Below, piece by piece: positions 9,028-17,471 of a DNA stretch of 17,830 bases (its first letter is position 1; each line of letters begins with the position of its first letter). The stretch is from Isotricha intestinalis (taxonomy: Eukaryota > Ciliophora > Litostomatea > Vestibuliferida > Isotrichidae): the NCBI GenBank assembly GCA_023807065.1, contig JAJJLU010004139.1, forward strand, positions 1-17,830, in the 5' to 3' direction. The notes under the pieces were generated by a model. That model ran no database searches and had not been told where the DNA came from. It saw nothing but the letters and a program-made list of their open reading frames with translations. Made by a program: the position numbers and the translations under genes.

Positions 9028-10030
9028 CTAATCATAATTTTGATAATTCCTATTATCATTAGCCGCGTAATGTTCATCATCTCCTTTTTGAAAAAGTTTA
9101 AATGCAGAAATAAAAGTAATAGATTGAATGAAGGCAATAGTAATAAGTAGAGCTCCGACACTTCCAACTAAAGCAGGAATATAATTAAGAAATCTATTAA
9201 TACATCCAAGATATTCAGGAATTCCTCTAGAAATATCACTAAAAACATATTTTCCCATAGTATCATTATACATAGTAAAAGGATTATTAAATTTAGTTCT
9301 ACACCAACCAGAACATTTATATTTCTTTTCTATTTTTTTCCAATATTTATTAAATTCTTTATAATTTGTTATATGTACACCTTTAGTATTATTTGGATTT
9401 GACTCATATAAATTTTGTATTGTTTGTAAAATTCCATCAGCACAACCATCAATATTAGATCCAGCCTCAGTAGTTTTTAAATCAAAATGAGAAAATAAAT
9501 CAGAAAAAAAAAATCCACGATAATAATCATCTCTTACATCTACACTCATATTACATGGACATATTGGAGAACATAAAACACTATGCGATAATATCATGTA
9601 ATCATCTATATTTTCAAATAATTTTAAAACTCCTGTTAAAGCACTATCACAACTTAACACATTATTTTTTTTATGATAAACAATTCCTCCAATTGCATTA
9701 AATATTCCTATTCCCAGTGAGAAGAAAACAGACAATAAAACTAAAAAACTATACTAATTGTTTTTTAAAAAATAAACTTACTATAAATAAAGCAGAATTT
9801 AAATGAGAAAGAACTAAAAAAACTGATATTCCAAATAATGAAACGATACTTGCATATATTGTTGAAATACATTGAAGAAGACCTAAGTGACGCCATGGAC
9901 TGTTTGTCCATTTTACATTTAATACTTGATAATCCATTGCCATTAATGATATTGCTCCAATACCAAAGATTAAACTTATTAACGATGTTATGAAACCAAC
10001 TGTTTTCTTTGTTGATGAGGTATTAGACAT
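9028..10030 (-). CDS. Tetraspanin-like four-pass membrane protein
   Basis: Exons 9782-10030 and 9028-9753 join across a 28-nt intron to give 324 residues. The layout matches tetraspanins, which organise membrane microdomains. TM1 is at about 10-32, followed by a small loop. TM2 (about 53-75) and TM3 (about 80-106) are nearly adjacent, a large loop spans about 109-270, and TM4 is at about 274-302 with a short cytoplasmic tail ending NYQNYD. The large loop has eight Cys (118, 144, 148, 150, 187, 230, 234, 267), enough for four disulfides. The usual CCG signature is replaced by CSGWC (230-234). Unspliced, the two halves look like separate frames, the second lacking an ATG; splicing restores continuity exactly between TM2 and TM3. 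It ends with TAG. Other four-pass families remain possible. Confidence 0.75.
9754..9781 (-). other. 28-nt intron (phase 0)
   Basis: It starts GTAAGT and ends AATTAG. Its removal joins codon 83 (ATA, Ile) to TAT and gives the continuous membrane segment ALFIYSFLVLLSVFF. A downstream AG at 9746 would give a different frame, so the first TAG is chosen. Confidence 0.85.
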
Positions 10031-10481
10031 TTTTTTATTATTTTTTATTTTTTTTTTTAATTTGTTTTATAAATAAATATTAATGTACTTTCAGATTTTT
10101 GATTAATTAATTATTTATATTTATCTATTTATAATTTAAATCATTATAAAAGTTTCATTTCTTATTTTAAATTAGATTTTCAATTCTTTAATCTAAATCG
10201 TATATTAGATTTTTTATTTATTCACAATTTGTTTTCTTATTAATTACTTATAACTTTTCCTTAACATTTAAATCAAATTTTATAGGTAAACTATATGTGT
10301 TGAATTGTAATGTCTATAAAAGTGATAAAGTTGGTATATTAAGATAAATAAATTAAAAACAGTAATAAAAAATTAATTTTCACTTATAAAAAAAATAAAT
10401 TTAAATAATAAAAAAATAAAAATTAAATTTTGTAGACCTAATAAATTACCAAAAAAAAAAAAAAAAAAAAAAAAAGAAAAA
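10031..10481. promoter_or_regulatory. Divergent intergenic region between tetraspanin-like and PSMB3 genes
   Basis: Both neighbours start outward from this 451-base region, so it should carry both promoters. A run of 25 A (10451-10475) lies six bases before the PSMB3 ATG and would be part of its mRNA leader. The rest is AT-rich with no gene recognised. A plus-strand stretch of about 52 codons ending at 10346 is open but has no ATG. No promoter element is identifiable. Confidence 0.45.
10451..10475 (+). repeat. 25-base poly-A run just upstream of the PSMB3 start
   Basis: This is an uninterrupted run of 25 adenines, followed by one G, six A and the ATG. It is the longest homopolymer seen in the window. 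It may exclude nucleosomes or form an A-rich leader; either role is inference. Its length could be affected by sequencing error. Confidence 0.8.
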
Positions 10482-11102
10482 ATGTCAATAGAGACCTACA
10501 ATGGTAACTCTTTAATAGGAATGGTAGGGGAAAAATGTGTAGCAATAGGAAGCGACCAGCGTTTAGGAGTTCAATACCAGACAATATCATCATCAATGCA
10601 GAAAATATTTAAAATCCAAGACAACATCCTAATGGGATTATCAGGTTTAGCAACAGACATTCAAACATTTTCATTAGAAATGCGTCGTAAAGTAGAATTA
10701 TACAGAATAAAAGAGAATATAGATTTGACACCTCAATTATTTATAAATTTAGTTGCATCAACATTATACGAACATCGTTTTGGTCCATTCTATGTAGAAC
10801 CAATAGTTGTTGGTTTAGATGTGAAAGATGATTATAAACCTTATGTTGCAACTTATGATTCTATTGGATGTATTACTCAAAGTGGTGAATTCCATGTTGC
10901 TGGAACTGCCACTGATCAATTATATGGAGTTTGTGAAGCTTTTTATAAAAAAAATATGGATCAGGATCAATTGTTTGAAACTTGCTCACAATGCCTTCTT
11001 AGTGGAATTAATAGAGATTGTTTCTCTGGATGGGGTGCTGTTGTCTTTCTAATGGTCCCTGGAAAAATTATTTGTAGGAGATTAAAATGTAGACAAGATT
11101 AA
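10482..11102 (+). CDS. PSMB3: 20S proteasome subunit beta-3
   Basis: This 206-residue protein is nearly the same length as human PSMB3 (205) and is similar along its whole length. The 20S core particle degrades proteins in cytosol and nucleus. Beta-3 is one of the non-catalytic beta subunits and is not processed to expose a threonine. Here the start reads SIETYNGNSLIGM, with no GTT processing site. Matching stretches include CVAIGSDQRLGVQ (19-31), MGLSGLATDIQTF (51-63), YEHRFGPFYVEPIVVGLD (92-109), the GTATDQLYGVCE region and LFETCSQCLLSGINRD near the end. It has no intron and ends with TAA. Codons in the first third end mainly in A, C or G, while the last third is strongly T-ending. Confidence 0.96.
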   Translation: MSIETYNGNSLIGMVGEKCVAIGSDQRLGVQYQTISSSMQKIFKIQDNILMGLSGLATDIQTFSLEMRRKVELYRIKENIDLTPQLFINLVASTLYEHRFGPFYVEPIVVGLDVKDDYKPYVATYDSIGCITQSGEFHVAGTATDQLYGVCEAFYKKNMDQDQLFETCSQCLLSGINRDCFSGWGAVVFLMVPGKIICRRLKCRQD

Positions 11103-11278
11103 AGTTTTTCTTTTTCTTTTTTTTAGATTTATTTGTGGTTTTTATGAAGGAATTTTTTAAATTTTTATTTTTTTTTTTAAGTTTTTTTGATAATATATTT
11201 TTTATTCAATCTTTCGTCTTTTGTTTTAGTTTTTTAATATTTAAATTTTATAATTAAATTAATAATTAATAAAAAACA

Positions 11279-12604
11279 ATGTCAGTAAATGCAGAAGAAT
11301 ATATTAATTCATTAAAAGCGTCTTTATTAGAATATGAAAATATAAATAAAAATCAGGAATTAAAATTAGTGTCTATGCAAGAAACAATAGAAGAATTAAA
11401 TAGAAGAATAAATGAATTAGAATCAGTAATGTCAAATAATGTACAATTAACAAATGAAATAAATAAATTAAATGATATAATAAGAGAAAAAAATCAAATA
11501 ATATCAGAATTTCAGCATTTAGCACAAATAAGTACATTAAAATTTGAATCTTATATAAATTCAAATCAGCAAAATCAAATAGTTTTAGAAAAAAAAACCA
11601 AAAAATTAGATGAATTAAAATCTAAAATGAATCCTTTATCTGAATCATATTCTAAATTAGAATCAGAATATAAAAAATTATTAAATGCATTTAATGAAAA
11701 AACTACTTTTAATAATAAAGAAATTGCAGATTTAAATGATAAATTATATGAAATGACTACTAAATATAATGTTATAAGAGAAGATAATGAAAAATTAAAA
11801 AGTGAAAGTTTAAATCATAGAAATGAAGTTAATGAATTAAATACTAAAATAAATGAATTATCTAAATTTCAAATTGATTTTGATAATATTAAAATTGAAT
11901 TTGAAAATTTAGAAAAAGAATTAAATGAAAAAAATGGAAGAATAATTGAATTAGATAAAAATAATGAAGAATTAAAAGAAAAATTAGAAGAAACTGATAA
12001 TAATTATAAAAACATTTCTGACTATGGAAAAGAATTAGAAAAAAAAGTAGAAAATTTAAATAAAATATGTAAACAATTTGAAGCAGCATATAATAATAGT
12101 ATAATTGATTTAGAAAAAAATAAAGAAGACAATAATAAAATATATAAAGATTTAGAAGCTAAAAATAAAGAAATAAATATATTAAAAGATAATTATAATA
12201 AACAAATAAACCTTCTTAAAACTGAAAATAATGCTTTGAAAAAAAGAGAAAATATTTATAAAAATACTTTATCAAGATTAAAAACTTATAATACAAATAC
12301 TATTAATTCAACAAATAATAATTTTATTCAAACAAGATATTCAAATTCTTTTATTAATAATAATAGTCCTAATAATAAAACTTATATGAGTCCTCAAATA
12401 AATAATTATGGGAATTTTAATAATGATAATTTTAATGCTAATTTAAATTCAAGTTATATGACTTATAATCCTCAAAAAAATGATTTAAATATTTCTAATT
12501 TTGATAAAGATGATTCTTTTAAATATAGTTATTATTTAATTGATAATTTAAAAAATGCAATTAATAAAGTAGATTTCCAAAGTGAATATTCAAACCTTCT
12601 TTAA
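11279..12604 (+). CDS. Long coiled-coil protein with Asn-rich tail, unrecognised
   Basis: This protein has 441 residues. Residues about 1-330 are one long predicted coiled coil, with heptad-like Leu/Ile spacing and abundant Glu, Lys and Asn (for example QETIEELNRRINELESVM near 33-50). The tail (about 331-441) is rich in Asn, Ser and Tyr, with repeats of the type SPNNK and SPQINN. There is no signal peptide, membrane segment or enzyme motif. Such proteins are common structural or tethering elements (basal body, Golgi, cytoskeleton) and similarity searches on them are unreliable, so no function is assigned. The frame starts at the first ATG after an AT-rich leader, has no intron and ends with TAA, 122 bases before the SNARE gene on the same strand. 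Confidence 0.8.
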   Translation: MSVNAEEYINSLKASLLEYENINKNQELKLVSMQETIEELNRRINELESVMSNNVQLTNEINKLNDIIREKNQIISEFQHLAQISTLKFESYINSNQQNQIVLEKKTKKLDELKSKMNPLSESYSKLESEYKKLLNAFNEKTTFNNKEIADLNDKLYEMTTKYNVIREDNEKLKSESLNHRNEVNELNTKINELSKFQIDFDNIKIEFENLEKELNEKNGRIIELDKNNEELKEKLEETDNNYKNISDYGKELEKKVENLNKICKQFEAAYNNSIIDLEKNKEDNNKIYKDLEAKNKEINILKDNYNKQINLLKTENNALKKRENIYKNTLSRLKTYNTNTINSTNNNFIQTRYSNSFINNNSPNNKTYMSPQINNYGNFNNDNFNANLNSSYMTYNPQKNDLNISNFDKDDSFKYSYYLIDNLKNAINKVDFQSEYSNLL

Positions 12605-12726
12605 AATAAATATTTAATTTTTTAAATTTAAAACAATATCATAAAATCAAAATTTCTTAAAAAAAAATAAAATAATTGTTAATTAAAGAATAATCTTTTA
12701 AAGAAAATTTATATATTAAAAGAAAA

Positions 12727-13442
12727 ATGGCAGACTACTTCAAAGAAGGATACCAAGATAGAATAGATGAGATAAATAAATTAGAAGGAGAAATAAATCG
12801 TAAAATAACAGAAATAAAATCAAAATCAAAATCAGAGAGTACAATATCTTTAGAAAAAGAGATAGAAAATAAAATAAAAGATTATAACACAAAATTATCA
12901 ACATTAAAAGAAAAATATAGAAATCCTCCTTCAGAAATTCCTCCAATAGCAATAAATAAAAGGAAAGCAACAATAGAGAGTTTAGGATTAAATTTAGAAA
13001 GAATAAAAAAAAATTTTGAAGAAGCAAAAAAACAAAAATATGGAATGAATTTTGTAAGTCAAGGAATGAGTGAAGAAACAAGAAATAATATTAGATTTAT
13101 GGATAATCAACAATTATATGATCATGGACAACAAATGTTAAAAGGACAAGATGATAAAATTGAACAAATTACTAAAGATATTGTTCATGGAAAAAAAATA
13201 GCAAAAGAAATTCATCATGATGTTGAAAATCAAATTGTTAAATTAGATAATTTACATGAAAATGTAATTTTTTTATTTTTTTAATATTTTTTTAGATGGA
13301 TAGATTAGATGAAAGAATGATTAAAGCTACTAATAAATTAGATATTTATGTTCAAAAAACTTCTTATTGTAAATTATGGATTATTATTATTTTGGAATTT
13401 GCTTTTTTTTTATTTATGTTGATTAAAATTCTAAAAAAATAA
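12727..13442 (+). CDS. Q-SNARE, probably Qc (syntaxin 6/8-like), tail-anchored
   Basis: Exons 12727-13263 and 13296-13442 give 227 residues. The SNARE motif spans about 145-199, starting near KGQDDKIEQI and carrying hydrophobic layers on both sides of a central Gln (Q169 in DVENQIVKL). The NATNKL-like end of the motif leads into a Cys and a C-terminal transmembrane helix (about 207-223) with a short basic tail. The N-terminal 120 residues form charged helices. The spacing GQD...GKKIAKEIHHDVENQ resembles syntaxin 8 and syntaxin 6/10, so a Qc role on endosomes or the trans-Golgi is likely; a Qb type (NPSN-like, which shares a DNQQLYDHG-like linker) is the alternative. Unspliced, the frame would stop just after the intron donor, losing half the motif and the anchor. 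Confidence 0.85.
13264..13295 (+). other. 32-nt intron (phase 0)
   Basis: It starts GTAATT, is T-rich and ends TTTTAG. It splits the SNARE motif after codon 179 (Asn). The second exon starts ATGGATAG, which reads on in frame as MDRLDERM and restores the second half of the SNARE helix and the membrane anchor. Retention gives six residues then TAA. Confidence 0.9.
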
Positions 13443-13709
13443 TAAATTTTTTTGGCGTGTTAATTAATTTTTTATTTAATGTTAGAAATTTTAAAATTAA
13501 TTTATGATGATAAAAGTAGAAATATGAATTTAAGTTTTTTTTATTTTAAATAATTAATATTTTTATAATAAAGTTAACTCAAAATAAATTTTAGTCAGGT
13601 TTAATCAAAAAACAATAACATAAAATTTTAATATACTATCATTAGTTTTTTCAATATAATTTTTTTTATTTATAATAAATTAGTTTTTTTTATATTCTAT
13701 ATATTTTTT

Positions 13710-14849
13710 TCAGTTGAAGTCTCCTAATAATGCTCTTGCTTTTGCTCTTAAATTTGCCATTATATCTTCTTTTAATATTTCTTCTTTTTTTTGTTTATTT
13801 AAAGACACTAAAATATAAAATAATTTTTTTTTAATGTTGAATAATCTTAATTTTGTTATTTCATTTATTTTATTTATATCATCCTTTTTTTCTTTTATGA
13901 TAAAATTTTGAATAATTTTTAAATATCTTTTTTTTTCTATTTTATTTATTTTTTGAGTGACAAAAATTTCAACTTGATGAGAAATAATAGCAAATTTAAA
14001 TAAATAATATAATAATCTTCTTTTTAATTTTTGATGATAAAAATTTAAAGCATTTGAAAAAGCTAATTCTTCTTTTTTTAATTCAGCTTCTTTTTTAATT
14101 TTTGCAGTAATTTTCATTTTTTTTAAAATATTCATTTTAATCATTTTTTTATGAATATTAACTAAAAATAAATTAGTAACACTTCTTATTTCAAGATTAA
14201 TTTTTAATATATTAAAAAATCTTCTTGAAATAAAATATTTATATAATCTAAGAGCATAAGTTTCTTTTTTAATTAAATCCATTCTATATTTTTCTCTTTC
14301 TTCTTTATTTATTTTTTCTAATCTTGTTTTTTCTCTATATTTCTCATATTCAATTTCTGTTTCTGTTTTTTCTTTATTTTTCTTTATTTTTTCTTCTTTT
14401 TTCTTCTTTTTAAAATCTTCATGATGTTGTTTTATTAATTCTTTCTTTTTATTTCTTTCTTCTTGTTTTTGTAAACTTTTTAAATAAAAAATTGGCATTT
14501 TATATTTTTTATTGTTTAATTTATAACCTTTTAAATTCACATTTTTTTCTAAAGTAAGTTTATTCAAATTTTTTATCATTTTTCTTATATGTTGTGATAA
14601 AATAGAAAATAATATATTTAAAAATTTCTGATATAAAAGTAATTTTAGTTTATTCATTGATTTCTTATTTTTATTTTCTAATCTTTGAAAACTTTGAGTT
14701 AATTCCATTTTAGAAATTTGAGATAAAATTTCTTTTTGAGTAACACTTTCATATTCATCATCATACATTAAATCTTCATCGATTGAATCTTCATTTTCAT
14801 TTTCTTCATCATTAACTTTAATATCTTCTTCAATTTCATTGTTGTCCAT
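13710..14849 (-). CDS. Basic coiled-coil protein with acidic N-terminus, unrecognised
   Basis: This protein has 379 residues. The first 45 are acidic (Asp/Glu with Asn). The rest is Lys-rich and helical, with a very charged block at about 145-190 (FKKKKKEEKIKKNKEK). Later segments such as LYKYFISRRFFNILKINLEI recur with spaced aromatic and basic residues, loosely like calmodulin/centrin-binding helices of Sfi1-type proteins, but without the key Trp, so this is only a suggestion. The end reads MANLRAKARALLGDFN. The stop is TGA at 13710-13712, the only TGA terminator in the window. If TGA were read through, ten more residues would follow before a TAA. There is no membrane segment. The neighbouring SNARE gene converges on it. 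Confidence 0.75.
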   Translation of the reverse strand: MDNNEIEEDIKVNDEENENEDSIDEDLMYDDEYESVTQKEILSQISKMELTQSFQRLENKNKKSMNKLKLLLYQKFLNILFSILSQHIRKMIKNLNKLTLEKNVNLKGYKLNNKKYKMPIFYLKSLQKQEERNKKKELIKQHHEDFKKKKKEEKIKKNKEKTETEIEYEKYREKTRLEKINKEEREKYRMDLIKKETYALRLYKYFISRRFFNILKINLEIRSVTNLFLVNIHKKMIKMNILKKMKITAKIKKEAELKKEELAFSNALNFYHQKLKRRLLYYLFKFAIISHQVEIFVTQKINKIEKKRYLKIIQNFIIKEKKDDINKINEITKLRLFNIKKKLFYILVSLNKQKKEEILKEDIMANLRAKARALLGDFN

Positions 14850-15071
14850 TTATTATATTCAATATTATTATAATTACTTTAATAATTAAAAAAAAAATAA
14901 ATTTTTTTCTTATAATGAGTTTTATAATATATATAATATAATTTTTTATATTTATATTTTTATTTAAATGTTATTGATATATATATAAATGAATGTTAAT
15001 TTTTGATTTTATTTTATTTATTATTTTTAATTTTCAATTTATTTATATATATTTTTTATTATTTTTTCAAA
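14850..15071. promoter_or_regulatory. Divergent AT-rich gap before the Asn/Ser-rich gene
   Basis: This 222-base region is almost wholly A and T, with several TATATA runs near 14930-14990. It separates two genes that start outward, so both promoters must lie here. No defined element can be named. Confidence 0.35.
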
Positions 15072-16712
15072 ATGAAAAATTATTTTTCAAGTTTTGCTGG
15101 GTTTCTTAAAAAAAATGGAGTTATTGAAAATAAGAATAATTTTCTAATGAAATATAAAAAAAATAAACAATCCAAAATTTTAAATCTTATATTATATCAG
15201 TCATTAATAATTCAAGAACCAAGAAGTAAAAAATTTTTATAACTAAAAAATTTAGAATTAGCATTTAATTTGTTTGAAAAATACATATTAAACGATAACA
15301 TTCAAATATATCAACTTTTAAAGAATATACTAAGAAATTATTCAAGAAATTTAAAAAAAATAAAATATAATTACTTATATAAATGGAGAATAAATATTTG
15401 TTTAAAATTTATTAAAAAAAGAAATTATCCAAAATTAAATCATTCTAATTCTTTTTATGTAAAAAAATCAAATGGATTTAATAGATTATATGAAGATTAT
15501 AAATATAAAGAAAGTCATTTAGATTCTTTAAAAGTATTATATCAAATTAAAGAAGGAAAAAATTATCCTTTTCATCCAAAAATCAATAAAGGATGTTTTT
15601 CAAGTTATAATAATGAATCTTTTCTTTTAAATAATAAAGTTAATAAATTTAATAGAAGAAAAAGAAATTTTCTACAAGATAATTATTCTAAAAGTTCAAG
15701 TGTGTTAAATTGTTATAAAAATGAATATAATAGAATGACATATGATTTTTTAAAAAATAAAAGTATTAATTCTTCAAATTCAAATCTAAATTTCCCTTTA
15801 AAATCAAATGATAAAAGTTCTATTAATTCTAAAAGTTCTTCTTCTTATATTAATTTATCTAATAGTTTATATTCACCTAAAAATTCAAAAAAAAAAAATT
15901 ATTATATGAATAATTTTTCTGATTTAAACCCAAAAATATCTTTTATTAAAAATTATCCAAATAAAAATAAATTTCCAGTAAAAATTCATAAAGGATTATT
16001 AGAAAAAAGAATAAATAATAATATAAATAATAATATAATACATTTAATAAAAAATAATAATACCACATTAAATAATAATAATACATTAATGACAAATAAT
16101 AATACCACATTAAATAATAATAATACATTAATAACAAATAATAACAGTAGTTCAAATAGTAATAAAAAAAAAAGTAAAAGTAATAGAAATTATTTTAGAT
16201 ATAATTCATTTCAAAATTTAAATAATTTAAATATAAAAACAACAAGAAATAAAGAAAGGAAACAATTATTTTTAAATAAAAATGAAAGTTTCATAAAACC
16301 AACATCAAAAAAAAAAAATTATCATCGAAATTTTTCAAATTCGTTAATTAAATTTGAATTTTTAAATTCAAAGAATTCAAATTTGGGTGGGTCAATAGAA
16401 TCATATTTTTCAAAAGAATATATTGGAAAAAATAATAAAAATAAGAATAGTAATAGTACATTAAGTAAAAATTTAAGTAATGAAAGTACAGAAAAATTTT
16501 CAATGGCATGTGATCAAATAACTTATAAAGCAGTGTATCAACAAACAACTCATGTTACTCTTCAAACAATTCCTGATGAAAAAATATTAAAAATGTGTAA
16601 TAATTATATTGATACAGATAAATCTTTAGAAAAATTTCAAAGAAATTTTAATAGAAATTATTATAATAATAAAAATAATATAAATTATATGATGAATAAT
16701 AATATTAAATAA
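15072..16712 (+). CDS. Asn/Ser-rich low-complexity protein, unrecognised
   Basis: Exons 15072-15225 and 15256-16712 join across a 30-nt intron to give 536 residues starting MKNYFSSFAGFLKKNG. The two apparent frames lie in the same phase, separated only by one TAA (15240-15242) that falls inside the intron, and the second has no ATG of its own at its start. The first 110 residues are helical and basic (LKNILRNYSRNLKKIKYNYL) with a YLYKWRI patch. The remainder is rich in Asn, Ser, Lys and Tyr, with likely disordered structure and a 14-residue tandem repeat at 318-345. The last 80 residues include a more complex stretch, AYKAVYQQTTHVTLQTIPDE-like, that could be a short folded motif. There is no signal peptide or membrane segment. 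Function is unknown. Confidence 0.75.
15226..15255 (+). other. 30-nt intron (phase 1) containing an in-frame stop
   Basis: It starts GTAAAA and ends ATTTAG. Its length is a multiple of three and it contains TAA in the reading frame. Splicing joins CCA AGA A to AA TTA GCA and gives EPRKLAFNLF. Without it the gene would be cut after about 56 codons. Confidence 0.75.
16053..16136 (+). repeat. 42-base tandem repeat, two copies
   Basis: Two adjacent 42-base units (16053-16094 and 16095-16136) code for NNNTTLNNNNTLMT and NNNTTLNNNNTLIT. They differ at a single base, ATG versus ATA. The near identity points to a recent duplication in the Asn-rich part of the protein. A partial third unit begins after 16136. 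Confidence 0.85.
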
Positions 16713-17471
16713 ATGTTTTTTTTTATTTGTCATTTTAAATGATTTTTTTTAATATATTAATTCATATATTTAATTAAAAATAATGTATTTTTTTTATGAT
16801 AATTTAGAAAAAAAAGAAAAAAAATTATAAAAAAAAAATGTTAAGGATAAAAAATATGAAGTAGAAAAAATATTAAATAGAAGAATTAAAAATGGCAAAA
16901 TAGAATATAAAATAAAATGATTTGGTAATCCAATTTAGAAATTACATGGGAACCTTTTAAAAAAATTTAGACAATATTAAAAAAATAATAAATGATTTTT
17001 AAATACAAAATTCAATTTAAAATTTCTCTGAAAAAAAAGAAAATTCAATTTTAAAAAATGATTAAGAAAATTATCATGAAAAATTTTGAAATAAAATTTT
17101 AATTTTGATAATAATATAAATAATTTATATTTAAATGATTATTACAATAATAAAAAAATAAAATCTTATTGCATTGATAAAAGATATAAAGAAGTTTTTA
17201 CTACAAAAAAAGAAGGAAATGAATTTTATGCTATTGTAATTTTTGATAATAATGAAACTTTGGAAAAAAAAATATTTTAACAAAAGAACTCCAAAAAATT
17301 AATCATTTTTTTTTAATTCATTTTATGAAAGAAAAATAAATTTATATGAAAAAAAAAAATAATAAATTAGAAATTTTATTCTTTATTTTTTTTTGTTACA
17401 TTTTGAAATGAATTTTTTTATATTTGATGATTTTAATTAATATTAATTAACTTTTATTTATATAAATAAAA
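16713..17471. other. Interval without an intact gene; holds a decayed chromodomain gene
   Basis: No open frame of useful length exists here in any phase. The central part, 16783-17350, is the HP1-like pseudogene listed separately. The flanks, 16713-16782 and 17351-17471, are AT-rich, with no other feature seen. The right flank would carry the promoter of the small membrane-protein gene. Confidence 0.7.
16783..17350 (+). pseudogene. Decayed HP1-like gene (chromodomain plus probable chromoshadow domain)
   Basis: From an ATG at 16783 the frame runs through KDKKYEVEKILNRRIKNG into GKIEYKIK, a textbook chromodomain start. The next codon, where the family has an invariant Trp, is TGA (16918-16920). 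FGNPI follows, then TAG (16936-16938) and a one-base shift. Then comes TWEPFKKI (16944-16967), the end of the chromodomain, and another TAG. Further stops and shifts fill the middle. From 17107 an open piece reads YCIDKRYKEVF...NEFYAIVIFDNNETL. After a TAA (17278-17280) and another shift come T-P (17288-17293) and FYERKI (17321-17338), which fit the CP...FYE end of a chromoshadow domain. HP1 proteins bind methylated H3K9. There are at least four stops and two shifts, so it cannot make this protein. The chromodomain call is strong, the chromoshadow call moderate. Confidence 0.8.

Noticed and set aside
10060..10340. Minus-strand frame that reads like protein if TAA/TAG were Gln and TGA Trp
   Set aside because: The stop density is about what random AT-rich DNA gives, there is no recognisable domain, and intact neighbours use these codons as stops. 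Without homology this is likely pattern-seeking in AT-rich sequence.
1..13442. A trafficking gene cluster (VPS16, ORP, SNARE, tetraspanin)
   Set aside because: The genes lie on both strands with ribosomal, proteasome and unknown genes between them, and show no shared control signal. Chance is the simpler explanation.
15003..15242. 79-residue frame as a separate gene
   Set aside because: It opens only with a TTG and a hydrophobic lead-in. The ATG at 15072 plus the 30-nt intron explain it as exon 1 of the following gene.
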